Assembly (NCBI GenBank): GCA_012800515.1
Contig: JAAZJE010000140.1
Coordinates: 1-22,247 of the forward strand
Length of the DNA: 22,247 bases
From: Clostridiaceae bacterium
Lineage (GTDB): Bacteria > Bacillota > Clostridia > Saccharofermentanales > Fastidiosipilaceae
Direction of reading: 5' to 3'
How positions within the stretch are numbered: the stretch's first letter is position 1; each line of letters begins with the position of its first letter. Made by a program: the position numbers and the translations under genes. The notes beneath the pieces are model-generated. The model searched no databases. It was not told the DNA's origin and was given only the letters and a program-made list of their open reading frames with translations. Shown here piece by piece: positions 1 to 7,494 of the stretch.

Positions 1-187
1 CATGGGTTCCGGTAAGGGTTCCCCCGAGTTCTGGGTAGCGGTGGTCAAACCCGGCCGAGTTCTATTTGAGGTGGCCGGAGTCAGCGAAAGACAGGCTCGC
101 GAGGCTTTGCGCCTGGCCAGCCACAAGTTGCCCTGCCGGACCCGGATGGCCAAGAAAGGCGAGGAGGTGCTGGATAATGAAGGCTGA
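1..187 (+). CDS. rplP: 50S ribosomal protein L16, C-terminal part
   Basis: This is the last 61 residues or so of L16, a 23S rRNA-binding protein of the large subunit near the A site and central protuberance. The GSGKGSPEFWVAVVKPGRV segment followed by FEVAGVSERQAREALRLA and HKLP is the conserved C-terminal half of bacterial L16, which is normally about 140 residues. The gene begins outside the window; the ATG at base 2 is an internal Met codon. The stop (185-187) lies inside rpmC, an overlap of 11 bases, and the rpmC ribosome-binding site sits in this gene's last codons, so the two are probably translationally coupled. L16 followed by L29 and S17 is the standard S10-operon order. Confidence 0.97.
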   Translation, partial: MGSGKGSPEFWVAVVKPGRVLFEVAGVSERQAREALRLASHKLPCRTRMAKKGEEVLDNEG

Positions 188-386
188 TGAGTTGCGTGAA
201 AAAACCGACGCCGAATTGAGTGCCGAACTGGCTGCACTGCGCGATGAGTTATTCAAGTTGCGTTTCCGTCATGCGACGCACCAGTTGGATAATCCGATGC
301 TTTTGCGCAAAGTTCGCCGGGACATCGCCCGGGTAATGACGATTCAGCGCGGCCGTGAATTAGCCGCCGCTGCCGGTAAGAATTAG
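177..386 (+). CDS. rpmC: 50S ribosomal protein L29
   Basis: This is a 69-residue L29 beginning MKADELREKTDAELSAEL, a small two-helix protein next to the peptide exit tunnel that forms part of the docking site for trigger factor and SRP. The family motif ELFKLRFRHATHQLDNP is present, and the length is normal. I place the start at ATG 177 because AGGAGGTG at 163-170 lies seven bases upstream and the protein then begins as the family does; the open frame continues upstream to 66, but that stretch is rplP in another frame. It overlaps rplP by 11 bases and is followed by rpsQ after 14 bases. Confidence 0.96.
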   Translation: MKADELREKTDAELSAELAALRDELFKLRFRHATHQLDNPMLLRKVRRDIARVMTIQRGRELAAAAGKN

Positions 387-400
387 AGGAGATAGCGATT

Positions 401-709
401 ATGACTGAGAAGGCTAAATTAAATGCGCCGGCGGATTCAACCGCTAACCAACCGGTTCAAAGAGCGCTACGCAAAACTCGCGTCGGCATTGTGGTCTCCG
501 ACAAAATGGATAAGACGATTGTCGTCGAGATTACCGAGCCGGTGAGGCACCCGCTGTACAAGAAGTACGTGCGCCAGACCCGCCGTCTGATGGTTCATGA
601 CGAGAACAACGAGTGCGGCGTCGGCGACACGGTTCGGGTTATGGAAACTCGCCCGTTGAGCAAGAATAAATTCTGGCGTCTCCTTCGTGTGATCGAGAAG
701 GCCAAGTAG
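401..709 (+). CDS. rpsQ: 30S ribosomal protein S17 with N-terminal extension
   Basis: This is a 102-residue S17, an OB-fold primary 16S rRNA-binding protein. The core LRKTRVGIVVSDKMDKTIVV, the HPLYKKY segment and the closing KFWRLLRVIEKAK match the family. Bacterial S17 is usually about 85 residues and starts close to RKTRVG; here roughly 20 residues rich in Ala, Asn, Thr and Pro come first. The start at 401 is supported by GAGGAG at 386-391 with nine bases of spacing, and there is no other good start nearer the core, so the extension appears to be translated. It is the last S10-operon gene, 29 bases before rplN. Confidence 0.96.
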   Translation: MTEKAKLNAPADSTANQPVQRALRKTRVGIVVSDKMDKTIVVEITEPVRHPLYKKYVRQTRRLMVHDENNECGVGDTVRVMETRPLSKNKFWRLLRVIEKAK

Positions 710-738
710 TTCGCGGCGAACTTTTAGGAGATAGGCAT

Positions 739-1107
739 ATGATTATGGTAGAAACCCGCTTGCGCACCGCCGATAATACCGGCGCCCGCATGCTGCAATG
801 TATTAAAGTTCCCGGCGGAAGCGGACGCCGTGCCGCTTTCATCGGTGATGTGATTATCTGTTCGGTCAAGGACGCCATCCCCGGCGGTCTGGTGAAGAAG
901 GGCGATATCGTCCACGCCGTGGTCGTACGAACCAAAAAGGCAACTCGCCGAGCGGACGGAACTTGGATTCGCTTCGATGAGAACGCGGCGGTGATAATCA
1001 ATGAGGATAAGAATCCTCTCGGTACCCGCATCTTCGGGCCGGTGGCGCGTGAACTGCGCGAGAAGGAATACATGAAGATTCTTTCGCTGGCACCCGAGGT
1101 ACTGTAA
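739..1107 (+). CDS. rplN: 50S ribosomal protein L14
   Basis: This is a 122-residue L14, a beta-barrel protein on the subunit interface of the large subunit that contacts L19 and h14 of 16S rRNA. Hallmarks are ETRLRTADNTGAR near the N terminus, CIKVPGGSGRRAAFIGDVI in the middle, and NEDKNPLGTRIFGPVARELRE near the end. The length is normal. The start at 739 follows AGGAGAT at about 726-732; a second in-frame ATG at 745 would remove only two residues. It opens the spc operon and is followed 11 bases later by rplX. Confidence 0.97.
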   Translation: MIMVETRLRTADNTGARMLQCIKVPGGSGRRAAFIGDVIICSVKDAIPGGLVKKGDIVHAVVVRTKKATRRADGTWIRFDENAAVIINEDKNPLGTRIFGPVARELREKEYMKILSLAPEVL

Positions 1108-1118
1108 AGGAGGCGACA

Positions 1119-1463
1119 ATGGCTAAAGTGCATGTAAAAAAAGGTGATACTGTTTACGTTCTCTGCGGCAAAGATCGTGCCGCGACCGGCAAGGTCCTGC
1201 GCGTTCTCCCGGCAACCGGTCGGGTAGTCGTCGAAGGCGTGAACATGGTCAGTAAGAAGCATAAGCCGCGCAATCAGCAGGAGCGCGGCGGTATCCGCGA
1301 GCACGCGGCGCCGATCGATGCTTCGAACGTGATGGTTATCTGCCCCAAATGCAATCGCCCCACCAAGGTGAACCATGAGAAGAACGAAGCCGGCAAAATC
1401 GTTCGGGTCTGCAAAAAGTGCGCCTATGTTTTTGAAAACGACGGCGCCAAACCCAGATATTGA
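1119..1463 (+). CDS. rplX: 50S ribosomal protein L24, zinc-ribbon type
   Basis: This is a 114-residue L24, an assembly-initiating protein that binds the 5' part of 23S rRNA and lies beside the exit tunnel. An N-terminal KOW motif occupies about residues 6-33 (HVKKGDTVYVLCGKD to GKVLRVLP). The C-terminal part carries Cys75, Cys78, Cys98 and Cys101 in two CxxC pairs, a probable zinc ribbon kept in many Gram-positive L24 proteins. AAAGGAGGCGACA before the ATG is a very strong ribosome-binding site. rplE follows after 23 bases. Confidence 0.97.
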   Translation: MAKVHVKKGDTVYVLCGKDRAATGKVLRVLPATGRVVVEGVNMVSKKHKPRNQQERGGIREHAAPIDASNVMVICPKCNRPTKVNHEKNEAGKIVRVCKKCAYVFENDGAKPRY

Positions 1464-1486
1464 TGAGTTCGGATGAGAGGTAGAAT

Positions 1487-2050
1487 ATGGCCAGATTAAA
1501 GGATAAATACAGAGAAGAAGTCGCGCCGGCTCTTTTAAAGCAGTTCAATTACGACTCCGTCATGCAGATACCCCGCCTGGAGAAAATTGTTTTGAACATG
1601 GGTGTGGCGGACGCGAGAGAAAATGCCCGGGCTATTGAGAATTCCTGTGATGTTCTCGCGACCATCAGTGGACAGAGGCCGGTTGTTACAAAGGCACGCA
1701 AATCCGTGGCGAACTTTAAGGTCCGCGAAGGAATGAATGTCGGTTGTAAAGTAACGTTGCGCGGAGATCGGATGTATGAATTCCTCGATCGCTTCATTTC
1801 GTTAGCGATTCCGCGCATTCGTGACTTCCGCGGTTTGAATCCCGACTCTTTCGACGGACGCGGCAATTATGCCACCGGCACCAAAGAACAGTTGATCTTC
1901 CCGGAAATCGTTTACGATAAAATCGACCGGATCCGGGGAATGGATATTATTATTGTCACCACCGCTGAAACGGATGAAGAGGGACGCGAGTTGTTGAGAC
2001 TGCTCGGAATGCCCTTCGCCGGCAGCAGCCAGAATTTAGGAGAAGAATAA
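1487..2050 (+). CDS. rplE: 50S ribosomal protein L5
   Basis: This is a 187-residue L5, the 5S rRNA-binding protein of the central protuberance. Conserved stretches are PRLEKIVLNMGVADARENAR, ISGQRPVVTKARKSVANFKVR, GCKVTLRGDRMYEFLDR, and the closing FPEIVYDKIDRIRGMDIIIVTTA. It is slightly longer than the usual 179-180 residues, through a short C-terminal tail after LLRLLGMPF. The stop TAA (2048-2050) shares one base with the rpsN start ATG (2050), so rpsN is probably translated by terminating ribosomes; AGGAGAAG, which serves rpsN, lies in the last rplE codons. Confidence 0.97.
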   Translation: MARLKDKYREEVAPALLKQFNYDSVMQIPRLEKIVLNMGVADARENARAIENSCDVLATISGQRPVVTKARKSVANFKVREGMNVGCKVTLRGDRMYEFLDRFISLAIPRIRDFRGLNPDSFDGRGNYATGTKEQLIFPEIVYDKIDRIRGMDIIIVTTAETDEEGRELLRLLGMPFAGSSQNLGEE

Positions 2051-2235
2051 TGGCAAAGAAATCTCAAGTTATAAGAGCGAAACGGGAACCGAAGTACAGC
2101 ACCCGCCAGAGGAACCGTTGCAGCCTCTGCGGCCGTCCGCGAGCCTATATTCGCAAGTACGGTATCTGTCGGATCTGCTTCCGGGAACTGGCCTACAAGG
2201 GGCAGATTCCCGGCTTGCGTAAGGCGAGCTGGTAG
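2050..2235 (+). CDS. rpsN: 30S ribosomal protein S14, zinc-binding (type Z)
   Basis: This is a 61-residue short-form S14, a head protein of the small subunit. Cys24, Cys27, Cys40 and Cys43 form the CxxC-x12-CxxC zinc site that defines the C+ form; the ending RELAYKGQIPGLRKASW is typical. The long zinc-free paralogue, which some bacteria express in zinc starvation, is not in this window. The gene overlaps rplE by one base and is followed by 58 non-coding bases before rpsH. Confidence 0.97.
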   Translation: MAKKSQVIRAKREPKYSTRQRNRCSLCGRPRAYIRKYGICRICFRELAYKGQIPGLRKASW

Positions 2236-2293
2236 GATTACTTGAGCCGTTAGACCGACTTTGAATTCGGCGCAGAAACCGGGAGGATGAAAA

Positions 2294-2689
2294 ATGCAAA
2301 TTACTGACGCAATTGCCGACATGTTGACACGTATTCGCAACGCCTCGGCAAAACGCAAACCAAGTGTTGATATTCCCGCATCGGGAATGAAGATGTCCAT
2401 CGCCAAGATCCTTTTGGACGAGGGTTATATCGGGCGTGTGGAAAAAATCGAAGATGATAAGCAAGGCGTGATCCGCATTACGTTGCGTTATCAGGGAAAC
2501 AAGCCGGTCATTACCGGTCTCAAGCGTATCTCCAAGCCGGGCCTGCGAGTTTACGCCGGCTCCAAAGACCTGCCGGAAGTGCTGGGCGGCTTGGGGATAG
2601 CCCTGATGTCAACCTCACTCGGCGTTATGACCGGACGTGAGGCGAAACAGCGCAATGTCGGCGGTGAAGTTCTGGCTTTTGTTTGGTAG
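2294..2689 (+). CDS. rpsH: 30S ribosomal protein S8
   Basis: This is a 131-residue S8, a primary binder of the central domain of 16S rRNA and, in enteric bacteria, the translational repressor of the spc operon. The N terminus DAIADMLTRIRNASAKRK, the LKRISKPGLRVYAG segment and the C-terminal LGIALMSTSLGVMTGREAK with a final GGEVLAFVW are all conserved. The start follows GGGAGGA with ideal spacing. I see no S8-binding element around rplE or rplN comparable to the E. coli one, but this was not tested by folding. Confidence 0.97.
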   Translation: MQITDAIADMLTRIRNASAKRKPSVDIPASGMKMSIAKILLDEGYIGRVEKIEDDKQGVIRITLRYQGNKPVITGLKRISKPGLRVYAGSKDLPEVLGGLGIALMSTSLGVMTGREAKQRNVGGEVLAFVW

Positions 2690-2745
2690 GAATAACCGGG
2701 GCATGAGCTGCATACAGCGGGTCAGACCCATTTAGGAGGACATAA

Positions 2746-3288
2746 ATGTCACGTATAGGAAAACAGCCTATTAATATCCCGGCAGGGGTAGATGTAAAGA
2801 TTGAGGGCAACGAAGTTGTTGTATCCAAAGACGGTACGACCTTGAATTATACTTTCAGCCCGAGAATGAAAGTCGTTCGGGAGGAGAATCAAATTCTCGT
2901 CAAGCGCGGTTCCGACTCACGCGAGGATCGCTCCCTACATGGCTTGACCCGCTCTCTGATCAATAATATGGTCGTGGGTGTCTCCGAGGGCTTTGCCAAA
3001 AACCTTGAGATTCAGGGTGTTGGCTATCGTGTTCGTCTTGAGGGCAGCACGTTGGTGATGAACCTGGGCTACTCCAATCCGGTCGAGTTTCCTCAGCCGG
3101 AGGGGATAACCTTTGAAGTTCCCTCGGCAACCCGGATTATCGTCAAGGGTGCCGATCGTCAGCTGGTCGGCGAGACGGCGGCTAAGATTCGCTCCATCCG
3201 TCCGCCCGATTCCTATCACGGCAAGGGGGTTCGTTATCAGGGTGAATACGTTCGGATCAAGGAAGGCAAGACCGGAGCCAGGCTGTAA
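2746..3288 (+). CDS. rplF: 50S ribosomal protein L6
   Basis: This is a 180-residue L6, a two-domain protein beside the sarcin-ricin loop and the factor-binding site. It begins MSRIGKQPINIPAGVDVKI as expected. The second domain contains GVGYRVRLEGSTLVMNLGYS and the diagnostic IRSIRPPDSYHGKGVRYQGE near the C terminus, where PDSYHGKG replaces the commoner PEPYKGKG. TAGGAGGA lies eight bases before the ATG. A 56-base gap precedes it and a 50-base gap separates it from rplR. Confidence 0.97.
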   Translation: MSRIGKQPINIPAGVDVKIEGNEVVVSKDGTTLNYTFSPRMKVVREENQILVKRGSDSREDRSLHGLTRSLINNMVVGVSEGFAKNLEIQGVGYRVRLEGSTLVMNLGYSNPVEFPQPEGITFEVPSATRIIVKGADRQLVGETAAKIRSIRPPDSYHGKGVRYQGEYVRIKEGKTGARL

Positions 3289-3338
3289 GTCGGCTTGATC
3301 AGTCCGCCGGTGGTTTGAGAGGATAGAGGTAACACATA

Positions 3339-3707
3339 ATGATTATTAAGAAGTCACGCAATAGCCAGCGCCGTCGCCGTCATTCCAGAGCAAGAAGCTA
3401 TTTTGCCGGCACAGCCGAGCGCCCGAGACTCTGCGTCTATCGCGCTAACAAACATATGTACGCGCAGATTATCGACGACAGCAGCCACACCACTCTGGTG
3501 TCAGCTTCGACATTGGAGACGGGTATTAAGGCCGGGCTGGAAGGTACGGCTGATGTTGCCGCGGCGAAGGCCGTCGGAGAGGCGTTGGGGCGTCGTGCCC
3601 TAGATAAGGGTATAACCGAGGTTGTTTTTGATCGCAGCGGGTATATCTACCACGGACGTGTAGCGGCTTTGGCCGAGGGTGCACGTGAAGCCGGACTAAA
3701 GTTCTGA
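3339..3707 (+). CDS. rplR: 50S ribosomal protein L18
   Basis: This is a 122-residue L18, which together with L5 binds 5S rRNA and joins it to the central protuberance. The basic N terminus RRRRHSRARSYFAGTAERPR, the YAQIIDDSSHTTLVSAST segment and the C-terminal VVFDRSGYIYHGRVAALAEGAREAGLKF match the family. The start at 3339 follows GAGAGGATAGAGGT. The stop is 13 bases before rpsE, whose ribosome-binding site (AGGAGG) fills the space. Confidence 0.97.
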   Translation: MIIKKSRNSQRRRRHSRARSYFAGTAERPRLCVYRANKHMYAQIIDDSSHTTLVSASTLETGIKAGLEGTADVAAAKAVGEALGRRALDKGITEVVFDRSGYIYHGRVAALAEGAREAGLKF

Positions 3708-3720
3708 TCAGGAGGCAGGA

Positions 3721-4215
3721 ATGTTCTACAGCGATAGAAAAAGTGATGAACTGGAAGAGAAAGTCATCCACATTGGCCGTGTAGCAAAGACCGTTAAAGG
3801 CGGACGCAATTACAGCTTTGTGGCTCTGGTTATTGTCGGAGACCGCAAAGGCCGCGTTGGTAAGGGTCTGGGCAAGGCCGGCGAGATTCCCGAGGCGATT
3901 CGTAAGGGAGTCGAGCGGGCCAAGCGTAATATGATTGAGGTGGCTCTCGAGGGTACGACCATCCCGCATGATATTATCGGCCGCTACGGCGCCGCTCAGG
4001 TTCTCCTGAGGAAGGCACCGGAAGGTACCGGCGTTATCTCCGGCGGTTCGGCTCGCGCCGTCCTGGAGTTGGCCGGCATTCAGGATATTCGTGCCAAATC
4101 TCTGGGTTCAAATAATCCGAATAATGTTGTTAACGCGGTTCTTGACGGTTTAAGTGCTCTGCGTACGCCGGCTCAGGTTGCCCGCTTACGCAACCGCAAG
4201 CCCGAAGACCTCTGA
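3721..4215 (+). CDS. rpsE: 30S ribosomal protein S5
   Basis: This is a 164-residue S5, part of the mRNA entry channel and important for decoding accuracy. The N-terminal double-stranded RNA-binding-like domain (EKVIHIGRVAKTVKGGR to VGDRKGRVGKGLGKAGEIPEAI) and the C-terminal domain (APEGTGVISGGSARAVLE to SLGSNNPNNVVNA) are intact. The next gene is rplO, only 26 bases away. The usual rpmD (L30), expected between rpsE and rplO in most Bacillota, is absent and the gap is too short to hold it. Confidence 0.97.
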   Translation: MFYSDRKSDELEEKVIHIGRVAKTVKGGRNYSFVALVIVGDRKGRVGKGLGKAGEIPEAIRKGVERAKRNMIEVALEGTTIPHDIIGRYGAAQVLLRKAPEGTGVISGGSARAVLELAGIQDIRAKSLGSNNPNNVVNAVLDGLSALRTPAQVARLRNRKPEDL

Positions 4216-4241
4216 GCAGGTCTCAACTTTGGAGAAGAATT

Positions 4242-4691
4242 ATGAAATTAAATGAACTGATTAAAACCGACGGAGCCGTCACAACCCCGAAACGCAAGGG
4301 GAGAGGTATCGGTTCCGGTCTGGGCAAGACATCCGGTCGCGGCCATAAGGGACAGCGCGCCCGCTCGGGCGGTTTGTCTCGTCCCGGCTTCGAAGGCGGA
4401 CAGATGCCCTTGTATCGGCGCATTCCGAAGCGCGGTTTCAACAACAAGCGCTTTGCGACCGTGTATGTTGAAGTGCCGCTTTCCCGATTGAATCGCTTTG
4501 ACGATAACAGTGTTGTCGGTCCCGAGGACTTTGTCGCGGCCGGAATAATTTCACCCGATCGTCGTGCCGCCGGGGTCAAAATACTGGGAACCGGCGAATT
4601 GGAGCGTTCATTGACGGTGCGCGCTCAGCGTTTTACCGCCGGAGCCAAAGCAAAAATCGAAGCTGCCGGTGGCAAGGCAGAGGAGATTTAA
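4242..4691 (+). CDS. rplO: 50S ribosomal protein L15
   Basis: This is a 149-residue L15, a late-assembling large-subunit protein with a long glycine- and arginine-rich extended arm. The arm KGRGIGSGLGKTSGRGHKGQ, followed by RSGGLSRPGFEGGQMPLYRR and PKRGF, is diagnostic; the C-terminal domain VKILGTGELERSLTVRAQRF is also typical. GGAGAAG precedes the start. Its last codons contain GAGGAG (4680-4685), which serves secY, whose ATG lies three bases after the stop. Confidence 0.97.
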   Translation: MKLNELIKTDGAVTTPKRKGRGIGSGLGKTSGRGHKGQRARSGGLSRPGFEGGQMPLYRRIPKRGFNNKRFATVYVEVPLSRLNRFDDNSVVGPEDFVAAGIISPDRRAAGVKILGTGELERSLTVRAQRFTAGAKAKIEAAGGKAEEI

Positions 4692-4694
4692 TTT

Positions 4695-5993
4695 ATGAAA
4701 CAGGCTTTCAGGAACCTTGTCCGCGCCTTCAAAATACCCGATATCCGCCGACGTCTGCTGTTCACTGTGGGAATGATTGCACTTTTCCGGGTGGGCGGCA
4801 TTATACCGGTTCCGGGTATTGATCGGGTGGCATTTACCGACCTGGTCAATCGCTTTGGGCAGATCGGCGCGATGATGGATATTATCTCGGGCGGTGCCCT
4901 CAAAGCTGCCAGCATATTTGCGATGGGAATTTCTCCGTATATCACCTCATCGATTATTATGCAGCTGTTAACCGTGGCAATTCCCGCTCTCCAGCGCCTT
5001 TCCAAAGAAGGAGAGTCCGGGCGGAAGAAGATGCAGCAAATTACCCGGTATGTAACGGTCGGCATGGCGCTGATTCAAGCCTTTTCTTTCTGGTTTGCGG
5101 CTCGCTCGGCTGTTACTGCCGCCCTTCCGCCGGCACTCAGTGCGATTTTGATTATTCTCTCGTTCACGGCGGGAACAATGATTACCCTGTGGATTGCCGA
5201 GCAGATCGACGCGCATGGTATCGGCAACGGAGTTTCGATGCTTATTTTTATCGGTATCCTGGCACGCGTTCCCTCGATGGTCGAGGCCTTATTCGTATAC
5301 ATGCGGATCTGGACGGTGACCAGCAGTGTTCTGTTGGCTATTCTCTACTTCGTTCTGGTGGTAGGCGTATTTTTCTTCGCCTTTGTCTTTGTCAACTTTG
5401 TTGCCGTTGCCGAGCGCCGCATTCCGGTGCACTATGCGCGGCGTGTGGTCGGCCGCAAACAATACGGCGGCCAGAATACCTATCTGCCGATCAAGGTCGA
5501 TCAGGCGAGTGTTTTGCCGGTTATCTTCGCCACCAGCATCATGTCGGTGCCGAATCTGATTATCTCCTTCTTCTTCGCCGATCGAACCGGCTGGCTGATC
5601 GACTGGTTCCGTAATCCCGGTAACAGCCCGATTTATTATCTTATTCAGTTCCTCCTAATCCTCGGATTTACCTTCTTCTACCTATCGATTCAGTTCAATC
5701 CGGTGGAGATTGCCAATAATCTGCAGGGGAACGGCGGTTATATACCGGGAATTCGTCCCGGACGTCCGACGGTAAATTATATCAAGGGTGTTTCGCGCCG
5801 CCTGACCTGGGTGAACGGCTTGTTTCTGGCTGTTATTACCCTGACTCCGATGCTGATCGGTTCGTTAACCGGAACTTCGGCAATCTGGTTCGGCGGTACG
5901 GCTGTTCTGATTATTTCCGGTGTCGCGCGCGATATAACTACCAAGCTGGAGGCCCAACTCTCCATGCGTAGCTATAAGGGTTTCCTAGACTGA
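4695..5993 (+). CDS. secY: Preprotein translocase subunit SecY
   Basis: This is the 432-residue central channel subunit of the SecYEG translocon in the cytoplasmic membrane. The N-terminal RLLFTVGMIALFRVGGIIPVPGID is classical SecY transmembrane helix 1 with its periplasmic GIDR turn. Hydrophobic segments consistent with ten membrane helices follow. The conserved loop AVAERRIPVHYARRVVG (TM6-TM7), the segment YLPIKVDQASVLPVIFATS, and IQFNPVEIANNLQGNGGYIPGIRPG with the TM8-TM9 region are all present. It is the last spc-operon gene; the ribosome-binding site is inside rplO. The 60 bases between it and adk show no clear promoter or terminator, so transcription probably continues. Confidence 0.98.
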   Translation: MKQAFRNLVRAFKIPDIRRRLLFTVGMIALFRVGGIIPVPGIDRVAFTDLVNRFGQIGAMMDIISGGALKAASIFAMGISPYITSSIIMQLLTVAIPALQRLSKEGESGRKKMQQITRYVTVGMALIQAFSFWFAARSAVTAALPPALSAILIILSFTAGTMITLWIAEQIDAHGIGNGVSMLIFIGILARVPSMVEALFVYMRIWTVTSSVLLAILYFVLVVGVFFFAFVFVNFVAVAERRIPVHYARRVVGRKQYGGQNTYLPIKVDQASVLPVIFATSIMSVPNLIISFFFADRTGWLIDWFRNPGNSPIYYLIQFLLILGFTFFYLSIQFNPVEIANNLQGNGGYIPGIRPGRPTVNYIKGVSRRLTWVNGLFLAVITLTPMLIGSLTGTSAIWFGGTAVLIISGVARDITTKLEAQLSMRSYKGFLD

Positions 5994-6053
5994 TTACGGT
6001 TGCTTTCAGGCAGATCATTATGACGCAGAGTAGAAAGTGAGCAGGACAGGACA

Positions 6054-6731
6054 ATGGACCTCTTAATTATAGGAGCACCCGGGGCGGGAAAGGGAACGAT
6101 TTCCGAGCTGATTGCTCAGGTCTTCCCCGACATTCATCATCTGTCAACCGGAAATCTGTTGCGTCGTGAAATTGCGGCAGATACGGAACTCGGTCGTCAG
6201 GCCGATCGCTTGATGAGTACAGGCAATCTCGTTCCCGATGAAATGGTTCTCTCCCTGGTGTGTAACTACTTGTCGGAATTGCCACCCCATACTTCGGTTC
6301 TATATGACGGTTATCCGCGTACTTTGTCGCAGGCCAAGACTCTAGATGAGGTTCTAAGTTCAGTCGGGCGCAGTGTTACGGCCGTATTGAATGTGGTTGT
6401 GCCGGAGGAAGTTATCTTGTCTCGTCTTACCGGGCGGCGCTCCTGTCCGAAATGCGGAGCCAGCTTCCATCTGACGGCCATACCTCCGCGCGTGGCAGGT
6501 GTTTGTGACACCTGCGGTTCCGAGCTGATTCAACGCAATGATGATCAACCGGAGCTGATCCGTCGCCGGCTCGAGATCTATCGCGAGCGAACCCAACCGT
6601 TGATTGATTTTTATGAGGAGCGTGCCTTGCTGTACGATATAAAAAATGACGGCCACCCTTGTGAAATGTCTGTAGAATTAGCCGAATTGCTGGCCGAGTT
6701 GGCAGAGAATAGACGTAATGATTGTAATTAA
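6054..6731 (+). CDS. adk: Adenylate kinase with zinc-type lid
   Basis: This 225-residue enzyme catalyses ATP + AMP to 2 ADP in the cytoplasm. The P-loop GAPGAGKGT occupies residues 7-15, DGYPRT is the AMP/core motif, and the LID carries Cys131, Cys134, Cys151 and Cys154 in two CxxC pairs, the structural zinc site of many Gram-positive kinases. The later basic motif DDQPELIRRRLEIYRERTQPL holds the phosphate-binding arginines. Two departures from the common consensus are visible: STGN (Asn34) in place of STGD, and IS instead of QA after the P-loop. The ribosome-binding site is a weak CAGGACAGGACA. The end overlaps map by 14 bases. The position secY-adk-map is standard. Confidence 0.95.
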   Translation: MDLLIIGAPGAGKGTISELIAQVFPDIHHLSTGNLLRREIAADTELGRQADRLMSTGNLVPDEMVLSLVCNYLSELPPHTSVLYDGYPRTLSQAKTLDEVLSSVGRSVTAVLNVVVPEEVILSRLTGRRSCPKCGASFHLTAIPPRVAGVCDTCGSELIQRNDDQPELIRRRLEIYRERTQPLIDFYEERALLYDIKNDGHPCEMSVELAELLAELAENRRNDCN

Positions 6732-7494
6732 GACCGCCGCTGAAGTCGATGCGATTCGCGCTTCCGGGATGATTCTTCGGGAGGTTTTTGCACATCTGGA
6801 GGATTTTATCCGTCCGGGGATTATTACCGAAGATATTAACCGCCTGGCCGAAGAGACCATCCGTTTGCGAGGCGCGATTCCTTCTTTTCTAAATTATGGC
6901 GGCGGATACGGCATACCGCCGTTTCCGGCAGCCGCCTGTATATCCGTAAATGATGAAATCATTCACGGCATACCGTCCGAGCGGCGTCTGGAATCCGGCG
7001 ATGTCGTCAGTGTCGATTTGGGTGCCTGTCTGGACGGTTGGCATTCCGACGCTTGCCGCACTTACGCGGTCGGCGACTGTTCGGCGGACAGCCTTAACCT
7101 GATCGCGACCGCTGAAAAAGCTTTTTGTGCCGGCTTTGCAAAAGTCAAACCGGGCAACCGCCTGGGTGATATGCAGGCGGCCGTATATGCGGAGATTGTC
7201 GCCGGCGGCTGTGATGTCGTGCGGAATTTCTCCGGACACGGAATCGGACGCTCCCTGCACGAGGATCCGGTAATTTACAATTACGGTCAGTCGGGGCGGG
7301 GAGTTAAATTTGTGCCGGGAATGGTATTTTGCCTGGAGCCGATGATCGCGGCCGGTTCGGCGGATTACTATTTTATGCCCGACGGCTGGACGGTGCGAAC
7401 CCGAGACGGCAGTATGGCGGCTCATTATGAGAATACCATCGCGGTTACCGAGACCGGTGCGGAATTGTTGACTTGCGGTGAAGATTGTGCTTAA
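6718..7494 (+). CDS. map: Methionine aminopeptidase, type I
   Basis: This 258-residue dinuclear metalloprotease removes the initiator Met from new proteins. The five metal ligands can be placed by family alignment: Asp100 and Asp111 (VDLGACLDGWHSD), His174 (SGHGIG), Glu207 (CLEPM) and Glu238 (HYENTI). There is no N-terminal zinc-finger extension, so it is the short type Ia form. The start at 6718 lies inside the end of adk (14-base overlap) without a strong ribosome-binding site, which points to translational coupling. Its own end overlaps the following KOW gene by 17 bases. Confidence 0.97.
   Translation: MIVIKTAAEVDAIRASGMILREVFAHLEDFIRPGIITEDINRLAEETIRLRGAIPSFLNYGGGYGIPPFPAAACISVNDEIIHGIPSERRLESGDVVSVDLGACLDGWHSDACRTYAVGDCSADSLNLIATAEKAFCAGFAKVKPGNRLGDMQAAVYAEIVAGGCDVVRNFSGHGIGRSLHEDPVIYNYGQSGRGVKFVPGMVFCLEPMIAAGSADYYFMPDGWTVRTRDGSMAAHYENTIAVTETGAELLTCGEDCA

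Noticed and set aside
639..1376. 245-codon antisense open frame over rplN and rplX
   Set aside because: Overlaps two highly conserved ribosomal-protein genes and is a by-product of their codon use.
2703..2730. Small inverted repeats GCTG-CATA-CAGC and GGGTC-A-GACCC before rplF
   Set aside because: Stems are very short or have a one-base loop; no T run and no wider structure.
6000..6021. Possible promoter between secY and adk (TTGCTT, CATTAT)
   Set aside because: The spacing is only about 10 bases, incompatible with a sigma-A promoter.
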